Positions 1 through 6,733 are shown, numbered from the stretch's first letter. The stretch is 16,600 nt of DNA from an uncultured Bacilli bacterium (GCA_947624915.1 CANQMF010000017.1:1-16600), one strand, 5' to 3'. Made by a program: numbers and translations. The notes: generated by a model from the letters alone, not told the origin.

Positions 1-213
1 AGTGATTATTTATCACTCCTCTTATATTAATTCATTTATCAAATTTATTGTCTACCAACACTATTTGACAAAGAACCTTTGTTTTAAACCTGAAATAAGT
101 CTAGTAAATTAAACAAATTTTTATAAACCTGAATTTAGTCTAAAAATTTGCGCAAATTAGGTACAATAAGCAACCTTACAAATATATTATACAAAATTTT
201 TATGAATAATAAA
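1..213. promoter_or_regulatory. Non-coding region with a direct repeat and palindrome, left edge
   Basis: I see no gene here. On the minus strand, positions 23 to 12 read AAGAGGAGTGAT, a near-perfect extended Shine-Dalgarno, with no start codon before the edge; a leftward gene therefore probably starts just outside the window. Two 19-bp direct repeats with two mismatches (TAAACCTGAA-n3-AGTCTA) lie at 85-103 and 124-142, 39 bp apart start to start. A perfect 14-bp palindrome, AATTTGCGCAAATT, follows at 145-158. Their position between the rodA terminator and the next leftward ribosome-binding site suggests operators or a structured leader for that gene. No convincing -35/-10 pair was found. The regulatory role is inference. 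Confidence 0.4.
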
Positions 214-247
214 AGACTGTTTTCAAATTTTCATTTGTCAACAGTCT
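214..247 (-). terminator. Rho-independent terminator of rodA
   Basis: Read leftward, the arms AGACTGTT and AACAGTCT (240-247 and 214-221) enclose a second stem, CAAAT/ATTTG, closed by a GAAA tetraloop. TTTATTATT follows. It lies 26 bp past the rodA stop. A second perfect 10-bp inverted repeat (249-258 with 265-274, 6-nt loop) overlaps the rodA stop codon and may add to 3'-end formation, although its T tract is short. Confidence 0.85.
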
Positions 248-272
248 GAAATATAGATATAATGATCTATAT

Positions 273-1409
273 TTAATTTAGTGATTGTTTTCTTAATTCC
301 TTGGTAATGTTTAAGATAATACCAATCATCAACATATAACTTAGAAGACTAGAACCTCCATAACTTATGAATGGGAGGGTAATGCCTGTGATAGGAAGAA
401 GACCAAACGTCATACCAATATTTTGAACCTGTTGATAAATTAACATGGCGATACATCCACTAACAATATATTTGTTTAAATTATTAGTTGTTTTAAAGGC
501 GATGTATATTAATCTTAAATCAAGAAAAATTAGCAGTAAAAATAGAAACATGGCACCTACGAAACCAAAGTTAGAAGCAAATATGGCAAATATAAAATCG
601 GTTTGAGGTTCAGGAAAGTAAAGTGGGGTCTGGTTTATACCAAAGCCAAATAAACCTCCAGCGCCAATTGCTGTTATACCATTTTCTAATTGAAACCCAC
701 TACCACTGGACCAATCAAGTAAACGATCAACTCTTAGGAAGAAACTAGTACCAAAAATGTTGATAAATAGTTGCTTATCTATAAAATAAATAAGTAAAAC
801 ACTGGTGACAAAAAAAGTAATGGTAGTAAAAAAAGCAATAAACCATCGATAACGTAATCCTGATATAAATAACATAATAAAAGTAATTATTAAATAAATG
901 ATAACGACACCAGTGTCTGGTTGTAAAAATGTTAAAACACTAGGTATACCAACTATAAACATTACTTTTATCAGGAAAAAAAATTCTTCTTTGACACTAG
1001 GTACAGGATGCTCTTCATGAAATTTATTAATAACAGAACTTAAAGTAATTATTAAAATAATCTTCATAAATTCGCTAGGTTGAATAACACCAATATGGGG
1101 TATTTTAAACCAACATTTTGCGTTATTAACTGGTTCACCAAATATGAGTAATAAAACTAGTGATATAATACCACCAATGTATAGGTACTTACTTATTTTA
1201 AAAATGTTTTTATTTTCAACCATAGATATTCCTATAATTGAAATAAAGCCAATTATATACCAAATTCCTTGTTTAACGGCATAATTATCGGCTTTAGTAC
1301 CAAGTAGATTTTCAGCACTATTAATACTTATTAAGCTGAGAATAGCTAGGATAATAATTGTTATTAGTAATAGATAGTCGAATTTTATTTTCTTTATGGC
1401 ATACCTCAT
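273..1409 (-). CDS. rodA: RodA-type SEDS peptidoglycan glycosyltransferase
   Basis: This is a 378-residue polytopic membrane protein of the SEDS family (RodA/FtsW/SpoVE), which polymerises lipid II into glycan strands together with a class B penicillin-binding protein. Family marks include IQPSEFMK (residues 109-116), FLQPDTG (161-167), PEPQTDFIFA (266-275) and the C-terminal block NIGMTFGLLPITGITLPF then ISYGGSS. The PITGI...LPFISYGGSS form and the length fit RodA better than FtsW, but SpoVE or another paralogue is not excluded. The two acidic residues that usually follow the TDFIFA block (consensus A-EE-G) are S-N here. The ATG start has no good Shine-Dalgarno; an AGAAAGGA sequence further upstream serves a two-codon reading frame instead. 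The gene is monocistronic and divergent from 1598, with its terminator at 214-247. Confidence 0.9.
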   Translation of the reverse strand: MRYAIKKIKFDYLLLITIIILAILSLISINSAENLLGTKADNYAVKQGIWYIIGFISIIGISMVENKNIFKISKYLYIGGIISLVLLLIFGEPVNNAKCWFKIPHIGVIQPSEFMKIILIITLSSVINKFHEEHPVPSVKEEFFFLIKVMFIVGIPSVLTFLQPDTGVVIIYLIITFIMLFISGLRYRWFIAFFTTITFFVTSVLLIYFIDKQLFINIFGTSFFLRVDRLLDWSSGSGFQLENGITAIGAGGLFGFGINQTPLYFPEPQTDFIFAIFASNFGFVGAMFLFLLLIFLDLRLIYIAFKTTNNLNKYIVSGCIAMLIYQQVQNIGMTFGLLPITGITLPFISYGGSSLLSYMLMIGIILNITKELRKQSLN

Positions 1410-1426
1410 AGTGATACTTAATCAAC

Positions 1427-1450
1427 TTAATACATTGATTATTCCTTTCT
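1427..1450 (-). other. Shine-Dalgarno plus two-codon ORF (Met-Tyr-stop) in the rodA leader
   Basis: On the minus strand an AGAAAGGA ribosome-binding site (1450-1443) is followed 7 nt later by ATG TAT TAA (1435-1427). The rodA ATG at 1409 lies 17 nt beyond the stop and has no Shine-Dalgarno of its own. Reinitiation from a minimal upstream ORF would explain how rodA is translated. This is inference from spacing. A TATAAT hexamer at 1483-1478 lies upstream, but no -35 matches it at normal spacing. Confidence 0.35.
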
Positions 1451-1551
1451 ATTTAAGTTTGATGACAATCATCTCATATTATATTACAATAATTGTTTTA
1501 ATTATACAATTATTTAAAAAAAATAATGTCAAAATAAAGTCGTGTCATAAA

Positions 1552-1580
1552 TTTGCAATTTAGCTAATTTATAGTATAAT
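1552..1580 (+). promoter_or_regulatory. Sigma-A-type promoter for the EIIB-like gene
   Basis: TTTGCA (1552-1557), a 17-bp spacer and a perfect TATAAT (1575-1580) put transcription start near 1587, just ahead of the GGTGAT ribosome-binding site for the ATG at 1598. Confidence 0.65.
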
Positions 1581-1597
1581 GATTAGTAGGTGATTTT

Positions 1598-1921
1598 ATG
1601 GATTCACAAATTATAAAGTATTTTGCTGTCTTTGTCGTATTAATTGTTATTGCTATTGCGATTGCTAAAACGAAAAAGAGAGATTTTCGTTTAGAGGCCA
1701 ATAAATTGGTTGAATTATTGGGCGGTAAAGATAATATTATTAACTATTCTTTTAACAAATCAAGATTTGTTGTTGAACTTAAGGATGTTAAATTAGCTAA
1801 TAAAGATGCCATTCAAAAGATTGGAGCTCAGGGTATTGTTGAAATAGATAATCAATTAAAAATTATTTTAGGTGCTAATGCAAAGCAGATAAAAAAATAT
1901 ATAAGTGAGTTAGATGAATAA
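1598..1921 (+). CDS. Membrane-tethered PTS EIIB-like domain lacking the active-site cysteine
   Basis: The 107-residue protein starts at an ATG preceded by AGGTGAT. An N-terminal hydrophobic helix (about 5-23) is followed by KTKKR, so the rest should face the cytoplasm. Residues 34-103 read like the EIIB domain of glucose-family phosphotransferase systems: ANKLVELLGGKDNI, then the SR...V strand, a GAQGIVEIDN turn and IILGANAKQIKKYI. In true EIIB this region carries Cys-x-Thr-Arg, and the Cys is phosphorylated during sugar uptake. Here the matching stretch is S-F-N-K-S-R (51-56), with Asn53 at the Cys position. Phosphotransfer is therefore unlikely, and no EIIC or EIIA gene is nearby. A regulatory or scaffolding role is possible but unproven. 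The gene stands alone between its own promoter and terminator. Confidence 0.7.
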   Translation: MDSQIIKYFAVFVVLIVIAIAIAKTKKRDFRLEANKLVELLGGKDNIINYSFNKSRFVVELKDVKLANKDAIQKIGAQGIVEIDNQLKIILGANAKQIKKYISELDE

Positions 1922-1934
1922 AATATTTTAAACG

Positions 1935-1968
1935 GCCTTCTAGGAATTCCTAGGAGGCTTATTAATTT
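1935..1968 (+). terminator. Probable terminator after the EIIB-like gene
   Basis: GCCTTCTAGG (1935-1944) pairs with CCTAGGAGGC (1949-1958) around an AATT loop, with one G-T wobble, 14 bp after the stop. The following TTATTAATTT is only moderately T-rich, so termination may be partial. Confidence 0.6.
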
Positions 1969-2092
1969 ATCAACGAATTATTTAAATATAAAAAAGTGAA
2001 TATTATTTAAAAACGACGCAGATGGATAAATCTTATCTTTTTTCGACATGTTCCGACAGCAAAATTCGATAATATTATAGTGGTGATAATTT

Positions 2093-3259
2093 ATGAACAT
2101 GTTTGAAAAAATAATACTTAGTATCTTACTTCTATTGTTTCCTATTTTTTGTTATTTGTTTTATATTGTGACTAATAAAAATATTGATGAAAAGCATCGT
2201 GATTTAGCACTTAATTTTACTATTTTAAGTGTCTTTTACCTAGTTGCTAAATATCAGTTAAATGATTATTACACCATTCTGTTATCGTCTATTCCTTTAC
2301 TTATTGCGTATAAAAGGGGATATAAATTAATCATTTTGGGATTATTTGCGGCTTCCTTGATCTTTTACCACGATAATGAATATTTGTTTTTAATGTTAAT
2401 TGGTGTAGTTATAGCATTAATATTTGATCCTAAATTTAAATTTAGAAAATATTTGTATACTTTTACTTTAACAGCTTTTATAGCGGCCATTTGTATCGAT
2501 TCAAGCCATTTATTTTATAATTTAATATTTTTAGTCGCTTATGTTTTGGGGGCGGAGTTAGAAAATTACACGGTTACAAAGGGTGAAGAAATTATTGATT
2601 ATCGTATCGAGTTTAAAAACATGAAAAAAGAATATGAAATTAGACATTCTTTATTTAAAATAACACATGAAATAAAAAATCCTTTAGCGGTTTGTAAAGC
2701 TTATATTGATATGTTTAATTATGATGATCCCAATTGTGCTAAAAAATATGTTCCTATTATTTCGAGTGAAATAGATAAATTGCTTATTTTACTTCAGGAT
2801 TTTTTACTGGTAAATAAAGATAATATTAATTTTGATATTATGGATGTAAATGTTCTTTTAGAAGATATTGTGTCTTCTATGAGTGAACTTAGAAAATTGA
2901 ATATTGAATTAGAAACACTTGATGATGAGATATTTATTAATGGTGATTATAATCGTTTAACACAGGTTATGACTAATCTTATAAAAAATAGCTTTGAAGC
3001 TAATGCAAATAAAGTCGTTGTTAAGTTATCATTAATTGATAATACAGTTGCTATTGACGTAATTGATAATGGTGACGGCATTAATGATGAGGTTAAGAAA
3101 AAAATTTATATACCTTTTTTCACAACCAAAAAAGATGGTACAGGATTGGGCGTATCACTTTCTAAAGAGATTATTGAAGCTCATAATGGTACTTTAGAAT
3201 ATAATAGTTCAACAAATGGGACTACAGCCAGAATTGTGATACCACTTTGTAATATATAG
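2093..3259 (+). CDS. Orphan membrane sensor histidine kinase
   Basis: The 388-residue sensor kinase starts at an ATG behind GTGGTGAT. The first 155 residues form five or six membrane helices with almost no extracellular loop, so the kinase probably senses a membrane or cytoplasmic signal. The dimerisation/phosphoacceptor domain has ITHEIKNPLAV with His192. The ATPase domain shows an N-box (LTQVMTNLIKNSFEANAN, about 289-306), a G1 box DNGDGI (325-330) and an F/G2 region (IPFFTTKKDGTGLGVSLS, 340-357). All catalytic motifs are intact. The layout resembles sporulation kinases of the KinB type, but the sensory part gives no clear match. No response-regulator gene adjoins it, so its partner must lie elsewhere. 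It sits between a lone upstream gene and engB, which has its own promoter. Confidence 0.92.
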   Translation: MNMFEKIILSILLLLFPIFCYLFYIVTNKNIDEKHRDLALNFTILSVFYLVAKYQLNDYYTILLSSIPLLIAYKRGYKLIILGLFAASLIFYHDNEYLFLMLIGVVIALIFDPKFKFRKYLYTFTLTAFIAAICIDSSHLFYNLIFLVAYVLGAELENYTVTKGEEIIDYRIEFKNMKKEYEIRHSLFKITHEIKNPLAVCKAYIDMFNYDDPNCAKKYVPIISSEIDKLLILLQDFLLVNKDNINFDIMDVNVLLEDIVSSMSELRKLNIELETLDDEIFINGDYNRLTQVMTNLIKNSFEANANKVVVKLSLIDNTVAIDVIDNGDGINDEVKKKIYIPFFTTKKDGTGLGVSLSKEIIEAHNGTLEYNSSTNGTTARIVIPLCNI

Positions 3260-3325
3260 ATATTATTGATAAAACATGATAAAATATAAGTGGTATTAAC
3301 ATTGTTATGTTATGAAATTCATTTT

Positions 3326-3354
3326 TTGACAATTAAAATGATTAATGTTATACT
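3326..3354 (+). promoter_or_regulatory. Strong sigma-A promoter for engB
   Basis: A perfect TTGACA (3326-3331), a 17-bp spacer and TATACT (3349-3354) with an upstream TG (extended -10). The expected start near 3361 leaves a 20-nt leader that is mostly ribosome-binding site. Confidence 0.85.
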
Positions 3355-3381
3355 AGTGAAAGCTTTTAAGGAGGGAGAAGT

Positions 3382-3963
3382 TTGAAAATAAACAATGTCG
3401 AACTTGTTATAAGTGCGGTAAGACGAAGTCAATATCCCACCGATGAGAAGTCAGAATACTTATTGGTTGGAAGATCTAATGTTGGAAAGAGTAGTTTTAT
3501 CAATACATTGATTAACCGTAAAAATTTTGCTAGAACATCGGCTACTCCTGGTAAGACACAAACAATTAATTTTTATTTAGTAAATGATGAATTTTATTTA
3601 GTAGATGCTCCTGGTTATGGTTTTACAGCTTTAAGTAAAGCTAAACAAAGAAAATTTGGCTTAATGATGGAAGACTATCTTCAAAATAGACCTAATTTGA
3701 AGCAAGTATTTTTGCTAATTGATTTTCGTCATAAACCAACTAAAGACGATTTAATGATGTATAATTTTTTAAAACATTATAAAATACCCGTAACCATTGT
3801 TGCTACTAAGACAGATAAAGTCGGTATTACTTCACATCAAAAGCAGAGGACTAATCTATTAAATGAACTTGATTTAGTAGTTGGTGATGATTTTATAATG
3901 TTCTCTAATGTTACAAAACTCGGAAAAAATGAAATATATCAAAAGATTGAAGTAACTAAATAG
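3382..3963 (+). CDS. engB: Ribosome-assembly GTPase EngB (YsxC/YihA)
   Basis: The 193-residue protein is full length for EngB, a GTPase needed for maturation of the large ribosomal subunit. The GTP-binding motifs are complete: G1 GRSNVGKS (30-37), the switch region SATPGKTQT (53-61), G3 DAPGYG (75-80) and G4 TKTDK (142-146), with a Ser-Asn near 175 in the G5 position. The start is TTG: an AAGGAGGG Shine-Dalgarno at 3368-3375 lies 6 nt ahead of it, and the resulting N-terminus (MKINNVELVISA) matches the family. The gene has its own strong promoter and a perfect terminator, so it is a single-gene unit, not part of the usual lon-engB or clpX-engB group. Confidence 0.97.
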   Translation: MKINNVELVISAVRRSQYPTDEKSEYLLVGRSNVGKSSFINTLINRKNFARTSATPGKTQTINFYLVNDEFYLVDAPGYGFTALSKAKQRKFGLMMEDYLQNRPNLKQVFLLIDFRHKPTKDDLMMYNFLKHYKIPVTIVATKTDKVGITSHQKQRTNLLNELDLVVGDDFIMFSNVTKLGKNEIYQKIEVTK

Positions 3964-3979
3964 TGATAATTATATATGT

Positions 3980-4006
3980 GATGTTAGAAAAGCTAACATC
4001 TTTTTT
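3980..4006 (+). terminator. Rho-independent terminator of engB
   Basis: GATGTTAG (3980-3987) and CTAACATC (3993-4000) form a perfect 8-bp stem with an AAAAG loop and a run of six T. Confidence 0.93.
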
Positions 4007-4221
4007 ATCAGCAAGCTATTAATATTAAACATATTTACTATCTTAGATATTGATGGTATTGGATGATTCCTTTTAAAAGTTTTTCTTTTGTATATGCTTT
4101 TTTTGATGTGATAACTAATGAGTTTGGCAGTTACCTCAATATTGGTGTAATGTGTTCTACTTTATATGATGCTGATGGAAATACCGAAAATCCATATCTT
4201 GTTGGTGCCGATAAAATATAA
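4006..4221 (+). pseudogene. Decayed 3' end of an unrecognised gene
   Basis: The frame that opens directly after the engB terminator stays open for about 71 codons to a TAA at 4219-4221, interrupted only by a TGA at 4051-4053. The part after the TGA reads like real protein, with PFKSFSFVYAFFDVI then TNEFGSYLNIGV, and ends in DADGNTENPYLVGADKI. No start codon in this frame has a ribosome-binding site, and a good terminator follows at 4232. I read this as the remnant C-terminus of a lost gene that kept its terminator. I do not recognise the family. The alternative is a small gene starting at the ATG at 4063 (52 residues), which seems less likely without a Shine-Dalgarno. Confidence 0.5.
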
Positions 4222-4231
4222 GATAGAGAAA

Positions 4232-4259
4232 ATTGCTAATTAGAAATAGCGATTTTTTT
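4232..4259 (+). terminator. Rho-independent terminator after the gene remnant
   Basis: ATTGCTA (4232-4238) and TAGCGAT (4247-4253) make a 7-bp stem with one wobble and an 8-nt loop, followed by TTTTTT. With engB already terminated at 3980-4006, this second terminator supports a former transcription unit between them. Confidence 0.8.
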
Positions 4260-4316
4260 CTATATCTAAAATAGTACCATCTATCTTTTTTTTCATACAA
4301 TAATATGGGTGAATAT

Positions 4317-4748
4317 ATGAAAGTAGATAATATAGATGATAAGATAATTATTTATTTACGTGATATGTATTCTGATGATCTAGAAGACTTATGTCAAAAC
4401 ATAATTGAGAAATTAAAAAAATATTACAATATTCAGTTAAAGGGGTTTTATGAAGTAAATATGTATGTTGATAAAACTTATGGAACTGTTTTAGAATTTA
4501 ATTTAGAAGAATTAGATCTATATTATGATTACAACGATATTGATTTGCACATAATAAAAAAAGATGGTACCTTTTTATATCAAGTTGATGATATTTTTGA
4601 TATAAATATAGATTATTTTTATTTATATAATAACAATTTTTATATTCCTGTTTTAGGTCAAAATAATATAGATTGTGAATTTGGAAAACTTATTTATCAT
4701 CATACAAAAGAAATTATTGATAAAGGTATTAAATGTAAAGTGCCTTAA
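4317..4748 (+). CDS. Acidic hypothetical protein, unrecognised
   Basis: The start was set at the ATG at 4317, because GGGTGA sits directly upstream in the same arrangement as other starts in this window; an earlier in-frame ATG at 4305 would place that ribosome-binding site inside the gene. The 143-residue product has no signal peptide or membrane segment. It is rich in Asp, Tyr, Asn and Ile, so it is strongly acidic and aromatic. An N-terminal helical stretch (about 15-37, DLEDLCQNIIEKLKKYY) leads into alternating strands. I recognise no family. Sixty-one bases separate it from the phosphomutase-like gene, whose promoter lies in that gap, so a link with the secretion locus is only positional. 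A weak TACAAT at 4296-4301 could be a -10 element. Confidence 0.75.
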   Translation: MKVDNIDDKIIIYLRDMYSDDLEDLCQNIIEKLKKYYNIQLKGFYEVNMYVDKTYGTVLEFNLEELDLYYDYNDIDLHIIKKDGTFLYQVDDIFDINIDYFYLYNNNFYIPVLGQNNIDCEFGKLIYHHTKEIIDKGIKCKVP

Positions 4749-4774
4749 AAGGAGTACCAATTTATAGAAAAATT

Positions 4775-4783
4775 TGATATAAT
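4775..4783 (+). promoter_or_regulatory. Extended -10 promoter at the head of the type VII locus
   Basis: TGA-TATAAT (4775-4783) is a perfect extended -10 element 26 bp ahead of the phosphomutase-like gene. No -35 matches at 17 bp. It would start transcription near 4790, just before the GGGTGAT ribosome-binding site. Confidence 0.6.
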
Positions 4784-4809
4784 TTTGTTAGGTAAAATAG
4801 GGTGATAAT

Positions 4810-6402
4810 ATGGATGAGAAAAAAACAGTATTATTTCTGATGAATGGTTTTGGTAGTGAAACAGCAAAGTCGTTTGAAATATATTCTAAAGATGTTATGC
4901 CTACTTTTGAACAGCTAATTAATGCTTATCCGTTTAAACTTATTTTTGCGAATGGTGAGCTAATTGGTGTTAATAAAGGGGAAGTTTCAAATTTTAAAAC
5001 TGGTTATTATAATTTTAGTAGTTTTGGTCATCCAAGTAAAAAAGAAAATGTGCTTAATAAAAAAATAATTAGTAACGAATTCAAGAATAATGAAATTCTT
5101 AATCAAAGTATTGATGTTGCTTGCGAGAATAATTCTAATTTACACGTTATATTTATGCTAGGAGATAAAGTAAATAAAGATCGTTATGAACATTTGAAAC
5201 AGTACCTAGAATTAGCTTTTTCGAAAAATGTAAAAAATATTTATATTCATTTGATATTAGGTGATAGTAGCACTAGGGGATTAAAAATAGGTGCTAAGTG
5301 TTTAATTGATTTCCGTAATCGTGTTTTACGTTATTTTCCTAAATTAATAGTGGCATCTATAGCTGGACGATCATACTTAAAAAATGGCAAAAATAATGAT
5401 ATTGCTAATTATTATCGTATGATGGTAAGTGCTGTCGGAGAGATTTGGGTTGATTATGAAGGCACTGTTAATAAAAAATTTGAACACGGTATGACTGATG
5501 ACAATATGAATTCTTTTTTAGCTATAAGACAGAATTTATTACATACTGGAGATAGTATTTTTTTATTCAATTATAGCAATAACATAGCTAGACAATTTCT
5601 AGATATTGTAATGAATCCCAAAAAATATTTTCCAACAAGTAATGTTCCTATGAATATTACTGTTAATTCATTATTTACAGTTAATAATGTACCACAGGTA
5701 AAGATGGCTTTTCAAGATGATATGCCTGAGACTTATTTTTTCGATAAAATACCAGAAACTAAAAAAATATTGATTATGGCTACTAAAGAACGAATCCCAT
5801 ATATTAGTAAAACATTAAATGGTTTTAGAACAGAATTTAAAAGTAATGTTAGTGTATGGCCTATTGAAGATCGTACAAAACGTTTTGAGATTATTAGTCA
5901 GTATTTAGCTGCTTATATTAATCAGGATATTTATGATTTGATTATTGTCGATTGTGAGTTATTTGATGCCGATGTAGATCAAAGGACGATAGATCAACTT
6001 AAACATAATTTGACGGATTTAGATAAGTGCTTAAATATTACATATAATCGTATTATAGACAAAGATTATCGTTTAATCGCAACGTCTCTTTATGGACTAA
6101 GACAAAGATTTAAATTAACGTCTACTTTGGAGTTAGTTGATATGTCACAGAAAGTCCCTTTTTTACTTGTAGATAAGGGAATTAGACGTGTTGATATTGT
6201 TTTTAAACCTGAAGGAACATTTATCGATGTTGCTCGCTTGATAGCTATCTCTTTTGGTAATAATATGCCTAACAATTTAGTATTAATTGAATCACCGGAA
6301 CAAAAGAAAAGTGGCAATAGAAAGAAAAAGTTAATTTTGTTAATTCCTATTGTTGCTTTACTAATATTACTTATAGTTTATTTTTATATAATGTATTTCT
6401 AG
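4810..6402 (+). CDS. Tail-anchored pseudo-phosphoglycerate mutase (iPGM-like, catalytically dead)
   Basis: The 530-residue protein follows cofactor-independent phosphoglycerate mutase (GpmI, about 510 residues) along its whole length. The best stretch is 110-210, with NLHVIFMLGD, VKNIYIH and VASIAGRSYL matching the enzyme's LHL-GLLSDGG, V-VYIH and IATLSGRYY. GDSIFLFNYSNNIARQ (248-262), YDLIIVD (375-381) and LTDLDKCLN (401-409) match further blocks. The catalytic residues are replaced: the first metal-site Asp (LDG) is Asn12; the GQMGNSEVGH block is GEVSNFKTGY (57-66), with Phe62 for the catalytic Ser; the SDGGVHSH block is GDKVNKDR; NPDMVGH is LFDADVD; TADHGN is ATSLYG (424-429). A Lys/Arg-rich stretch then leads to a C-terminal membrane helix (508-529), so the domain should hang in the cytoplasm. 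It heads the type VII locus. A structural or regulatory role is inferred. Confidence 0.85.
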   Translation: MDEKKTVLFLMNGFGSETAKSFEIYSKDVMPTFEQLINAYPFKLIFANGELIGVNKGEVSNFKTGYYNFSSFGHPSKKENVLNKKIISNEFKNNEILNQSIDVACENNSNLHVIFMLGDKVNKDRYEHLKQYLELAFSKNVKNIYIHLILGDSSTRGLKIGAKCLIDFRNRVLRYFPKLIVASIAGRSYLKNGKNNDIANYYRMMVSAVGEIWVDYEGTVNKKFEHGMTDDNMNSFLAIRQNLLHTGDSIFLFNYSNNIARQFLDIVMNPKKYFPTSNVPMNITVNSLFTVNNVPQVKMAFQDDMPETYFFDKIPETKKILIMATKERIPYISKTLNGFRTEFKSNVSVWPIEDRTKRFEIISQYLAAYINQDIYDLIIVDCELFDADVDQRTIDQLKHNLTDLDKCLNITYNRIIDKDYRLIATSLYGLRQRFKLTSTLELVDMSQKVPFLLVDKGIRRVDIVFKPEGTFIDVARLIAISFGNNMPNNLVLIESPEQKKSGNRKKKLILLIPIVALLILLIVYFYIMYF

Positions 6403-6429
6403 TTCTCTCTTTTATTTCTAAGTTAATTG

Positions 6430-6438
6430 TGATATGAT
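6430..6438 (+). promoter_or_regulatory. Possible extended -10 promoter before the yukD-like gene
   Basis: TGA-TATGAT (6430-6438) lies 43 bp ahead of the ATG at 6482. No good -35 is seen. It may give extra transcription of the small-protein genes on top of read-through from 4775. Confidence 0.4.
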
Positions 6439-6481
6439 ATGTGAGTATAGTAGTGTATGCGTTATTGTAAAAGGAGATTAT

Positions 6482-6733
6482 ATGGATAAAGTTCTTGTTG
6501 ATGTGTATGTTCCTTTGATTGAGTCTGAATATAATTTGTTTATTCCAATTAATAGGAAAATTGGTTCAATAAAAAAAATAATTGGAAAAGCCATTGTGGA
6601 TTTAACTGATGAACGTTATGAATTTAGTGAGCGTGTTAGTCTTTACAATAAAGTTACTAACTGTATTTATGAGGATGATTGTTATGTTATAAATACAGAT
6701 ATTCGTAATGGCACAAAGCTGATCTTATTATAG
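6482..6733 (+). CDS. YukD/EsaB-like ubiquitin-fold protein of type VII secretion
   Basis: The start at 6482 was chosen because AAAGGAG precedes it by the right distance; an upstream in-frame ATG at 6434 lacks a ribosome-binding site. The 83-residue product matches the YukD/EsaB family in size and pattern: DVYVPLIESEYNLFIPIN, then helix IGSIKKIIGKAI, and a C-terminal strand NGTKLILL. These are small cytoplasmic ubiquitin-fold proteins encoded in T7SSb loci of Bacillus and Staphylococcus, where they support assembly or regulation and are not ubiquitin modifiers. The C-terminus has no Gly-Gly. It lies 79 bp after the phosphomutase-like gene and 23 bp before the next gene, in the expected company. 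Confidence 0.8.
   Translation: MDKVLVDVYVPLIESEYNLFIPINRKIGSIKKIIGKAIVDLTDERYEFSERVSLYNKVTNCIYEDDCYVINTDIRNGTKLILL

Noticed and set aside
1598..1921. Functional PTS sugar-transport component
   Set aside because: The phosphorylatable Cys is missing and no EIIC, EIIA, HPr or sugar gene is nearby.
2042..2078. Promoter and repeated TTCGACA/TTCCGACA element before the histidine kinase
   Set aside because: The two copies are short and 9 bp apart, and the only -10-like hexamers (TAATAT, TATTAT) lack a matching -35. Too weak to list as a feature.
4051..4053. TGA read as Trp in the remnant frame
   Set aside because: No other gene in the window needs TGA as a sense codon; a decayed gene is the simpler reading.
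4006..4221. Functional 52-residue small protein starting at 4063
   Set aside because: No ribosome-binding site lies ahead of the ATG, and protein-like sequence continues upstream of the TGA.
4810..6402. Active glycolytic phosphoglycerate mutase (gpmI)
   Set aside because: The catalytic Ser and the metal-site residues are replaced, and a membrane tail is present; there is no glycolytic neighbour.
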